64,000 nt of DNA, from NCBI RefSeq assembly GCF_003347605.1, contig NZ_QDFZ01000007.1:124001-188000 (forward strand), in the 5' to 3' direction. Positions 62,048 through 64,000 of this stretch are shown piece by piece. The notes beneath the pieces are model-generated. The model did no database searches, was not told the DNA's origin, and saw nothing but the letters and a program-made list of their open reading frames with translations. Position 1 is the stretch's first letter. The number at the start of each line of letters is the position of its first letter. Origin of the DNA: Chryseobacterium sp. KLBC 52. Its GTDB lineage: Bacteria; Bacteroidota; Bacteroidia; Flavobacteriales; Weeksellaceae. The translations under genes were made by a program, and so were the position numbers.

Positions 62048-63979
62048 TTAATGTTTGATAAATTTGATATTCTTTTCATCAATCGTAATGAAATAAGCTC
62101 CGGGAACCAATTCTGCAATTCCAATCGCTTTACCTGGCTGATATGTTCCTCTTCCAACCAGCTTTCCGTCTATGGCATGAATGGTAAAATCTACCGCTTT
62201 GTTAATACCTTTCAGATTAATTTCATTTTTGGCAGGGTTCGGATACAAACCAAAACCTTCTTTCTCAACAGAAGAAACACTTAACGTATTATCCTGAATC
62301 ACCGTAGAATTTTTCTCAAGAATCTGATATTCATAATTAAACTGAACACTTGCTATCGGGAATGTTACCGACTGTAAAAAGCTTTGGTTATTGGATGTAT
62401 TATTAAGGACAAAGTAAGCTGTCTGACCTGCAGTTCCGGTTACTTTAATCGGTAAAGGCATTTCAAAAAAGCTTACGTTAGCACTGCTTTGCGTCTGAGA
62501 AACTTTGAATAAAGCCTGATTTCCGCCCTGCATCCACTTGATGGTATACGTAGGATATCCTTCGCCATAAACCCAGTCATTGAAAAATTCTGTAAAGTCT
62601 GTTCCCGTAGACTGAAGCAAAGAAGCATTAAAATCAGCAGTACGCGCGTAGCTGTAGGCAAGGTTCGGTCTTGCATGATAATCTTTAAGTGCCTGATAAA
62701 ATGCAGCGTCACCTAAAATCCACTTCAGCATTCTCAAAACATATCCTCCTTTAGCATAAGACAATCTGCTGTCAAATATTCTGTTGATGCTGGAAAGTCC
62801 GGAATCCGGTACATACACCGTTCCTGTTGTACTTGCGGTAATGTAGCTGGACTGACCTTGTAGGTAATTCAAAAATTCTGTATTGGTCATCAATAGTTTT
62901 TCATTGGCAAGATGTTCTCCAAAAGTTGCAAAACCTTCATTCAGCCAGATATCATTCCAGGCGCCACAGGTTACTTTATCTCCAAACCACTGGTGAGTAA
63001 GCTCATGGGCAATCAGCTGCTTGCTCCATCCACCCATGGAAGACATCGTCTGATGCTCCATTCCTCCGCCATACATAAATTCCATGTGTCCGTATTTTTC
63101 ATTACGGAAAGGATAAGTTCCAAAATAGGTTTCAAAAGTATCCATTACCTGCTTTGTCCAATTAATATTCGCAATGCTCGTTGCATTTGAATTTGTGGAC
63201 GGATAGATATAGTTCACAAAAGGAAACGGAGGATTACCAATGGTGTCTGTAAGTTTAACAAAATTGGTAATCGACAGTGCGATCAGATAGGCCGGCGTAG
63301 GATACATTGTTCTCCAGAACGTCAGTTTGGTACTTCCTGTAGGAAAAGTTTCAGACATCAGTTTTCCATTAGCGGCTACACTGTAATTGGATGGTGTCGT
63401 AATTTTAAAATCAAATCTTTCAATTTTATCATTTAAGCTCTGCTTGGTAGGAAACCAGTCCTGGGCCCCATAAGGTTCATTCAAAGTAGAAAGTACCGGA
63501 GTTCCGCTTTGAAGAGCAGTTTTGAAAGCATCATTACTTGTAGATGGTGCGCCTGCATAATAAATAGTAAGGGAGTCTAGTGTATTGGCAGGAATGGAAG
63601 CCGGAAAATCAATTTTCAATTCTTTTGAAGGAAGCTGCTGAAAACTTGTAATGTTGGTTCCATGATATTTCACCTGAGAAACCGTTAAAGAATTGGAAAG
63701 ATCAAAATAAATACTTCCCATATTCTGGTTAGGCTTAAAATGAGAAGTCACTGATCCGGAGATATTATATACCGCAGGATCCAGGCTCACATCCATTCTT
63801 TGATACTGTAGATCGTAATTTAATGTATTGGGATTCGTATTCCCAATATTCATTTTCTGAGTAAAGGATTTTTTCTCTTTTTCGATCAATCCTTTCATAT
63901 CGGTATTTTGCTCATACTTCTGGCCATAAAATGGTTGAAATAATACAAATCCCAACACCAACAGGTACAATTTTGTCAT
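62048..63979 (-). CDS. M1 family metallopeptidase with T9SS sorting domain
   Basis: A 643-residue secreted zinc aminopeptidase-like protein. The signal is 'MTKLYLLVLGFVLFQPFYGQ' and an N-terminal beta domain follows. The M1 catalytic domain has the exopeptidase motif 'GGGMEHQTM' (304-312), the zinc site His325-Glu326-x2-His329 ('HELTHQWFGD'), and third ligand Glu348 ('WLNEGFATFGEH'). The C-terminal type IX signal contains 'FGLYPNPAKNEINL' and ends 'NIKFIKH'. It should be exported to the surface or medium to trim peptides. The complete coding region lies within the window. Confidence 0.93.
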   Translation of the reverse strand: MTKLYLLVLGFVLFQPFYGQKYEQNTDMKGLIEKEKKSFTQKMNIGNTNPNTLNYDLQYQRMDVSLDPAVYNISGSVTSHFKPNQNMGSIYFDLSNSLTVSQVKYHGTNITSFQQLPSKELKIDFPASIPANTLDSLTIYYAGAPSTSNDAFKTALQSGTPVLSTLNEPYGAQDWFPTKQSLNDKIERFDFKITTPSNYSVAANGKLMSETFPTGSTKLTFWRTMYPTPAYLIALSITNFVKLTDTIGNPPFPFVNYIYPSTNSNATSIANINWTKQVMDTFETYFGTYPFRNEKYGHMEFMYGGGMEHQTMSSMGGWSKQLIAHELTHQWFGDKVTCGAWNDIWLNEGFATFGEHLANEKLLMTNTEFLNYLQGQSSYITASTTGTVYVPDSGLSSINRIFDSRLSYAKGGYVLRMLKWILGDAAFYQALKDYHARPNLAYSYARTADFNASLLQSTGTDFTEFFNDWVYGEGYPTYTIKWMQGGNQALFKVSQTQSSANVSFFEMPLPIKVTGTAGQTAYFVLNNTSNNQSFLQSVTFPIASVQFNYEYQILEKNSTVIQDNTLSVSSVEKEGFGLYPNPAKNEINLKGINKAVDFTIHAIDGKLVGRGTYQPGKAIGIAELVPGAYFITIDEKNIKFIKH

Positions 63980-64000
63980 GTTTAGAAAAATTTAATCAAA

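Overview
The window looks like chromosome of a Chryseobacterium-type flavobacterium (Bacteroidota). The DNA is AT-rich, with frequent TAnnTTTG -7 promoter boxes and almost no Shine-Dalgarno sequences. Further signs are type IX secretion (T9SS) C-terminal signals, gliding genes gldF/gldG, an epimerase-like threonine dehydrogenase, and a secreted protein-glutaminase very close to the known Chryseobacterium enzyme. I see no rRNA, tRNA, prophage, integrase, insertion sequence or CRISPR array. About 63 protein genes are supported, plus a trp leader peptide.

Layout. 1-17.8 kb: a cut-off metallophosphoesterase, a degenerate polysaccharide deacetylase-like protein, threonine dehydrogenase, a TonB-dependent receptor, gamma-glutamyltransferase, a dicarboxylate carrier, a lipid-kinase-like protein, a DUF3298-type lipoprotein, two DUF3857 proteins (one apparently catalytically dead), a DUF5684 membrane protein and gyrB. 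18-25 kb: cydAB with a ClbS/DfsB-like gene, lysS, rlmF, a cytochrome c lipoprotein pair and a cupin lipoprotein followed by four tandem ~188-bp palindromic units. 26.4-34.5 kb: a complete trp operon (leader peptide with three Trp codons, terminator, trpE-G-D-C-F, two extra genes, trpB-A), then lipB. 35.6-37 kb: protein-glutaminase followed by a small lipoprotein that resembles the protein-glutaminase propeptide. 38-39.5 kb: a nitroreductase-ohrR-ohr operon with an OhrR-like operator between its -33 and -7 boxes. 39.7-51.6 kb: an exported peptide-deformylase-like protein, a ChaN-like protein, and a heme operon (hmuR-Y-T-U-V, methyltransferase, hmuS). The heme operon is divergent from two T9SS cargo genes, the second of which looks like a secreted HmuY relative. 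All three promoters carry the same Fur-like boxes. 51.7-64 kb: a monooxygenase, an Rrf2/small protein/TauE cluster, DUF4268, DUF2314-ankyrin and neighbours, gldF/gldG, hemJ, kbl (glycine C-acetyltransferase, partner of the threonine dehydrogenase at 1.8 kb), a JmjC-like cupin and an M1 peptidase with a T9SS tail.

Repeats are a major theme: the four-unit array, a ~115-bp palindromic element present twice in opposite orientation, GGCTAAAGCC hairpins, a GC-rich 36-bp palindrome, and low-complexity islands in gaps that have also entered the trpF reading frame. The most original leads are the stand-alone propeptide-like lipoprotein beside protein-glutaminase, the T9SS-tailed HmuY-like protein under the shared iron-type promoter, and the exported deformylase-like protein with Cys replaced by Asp in the EGCLS motif.
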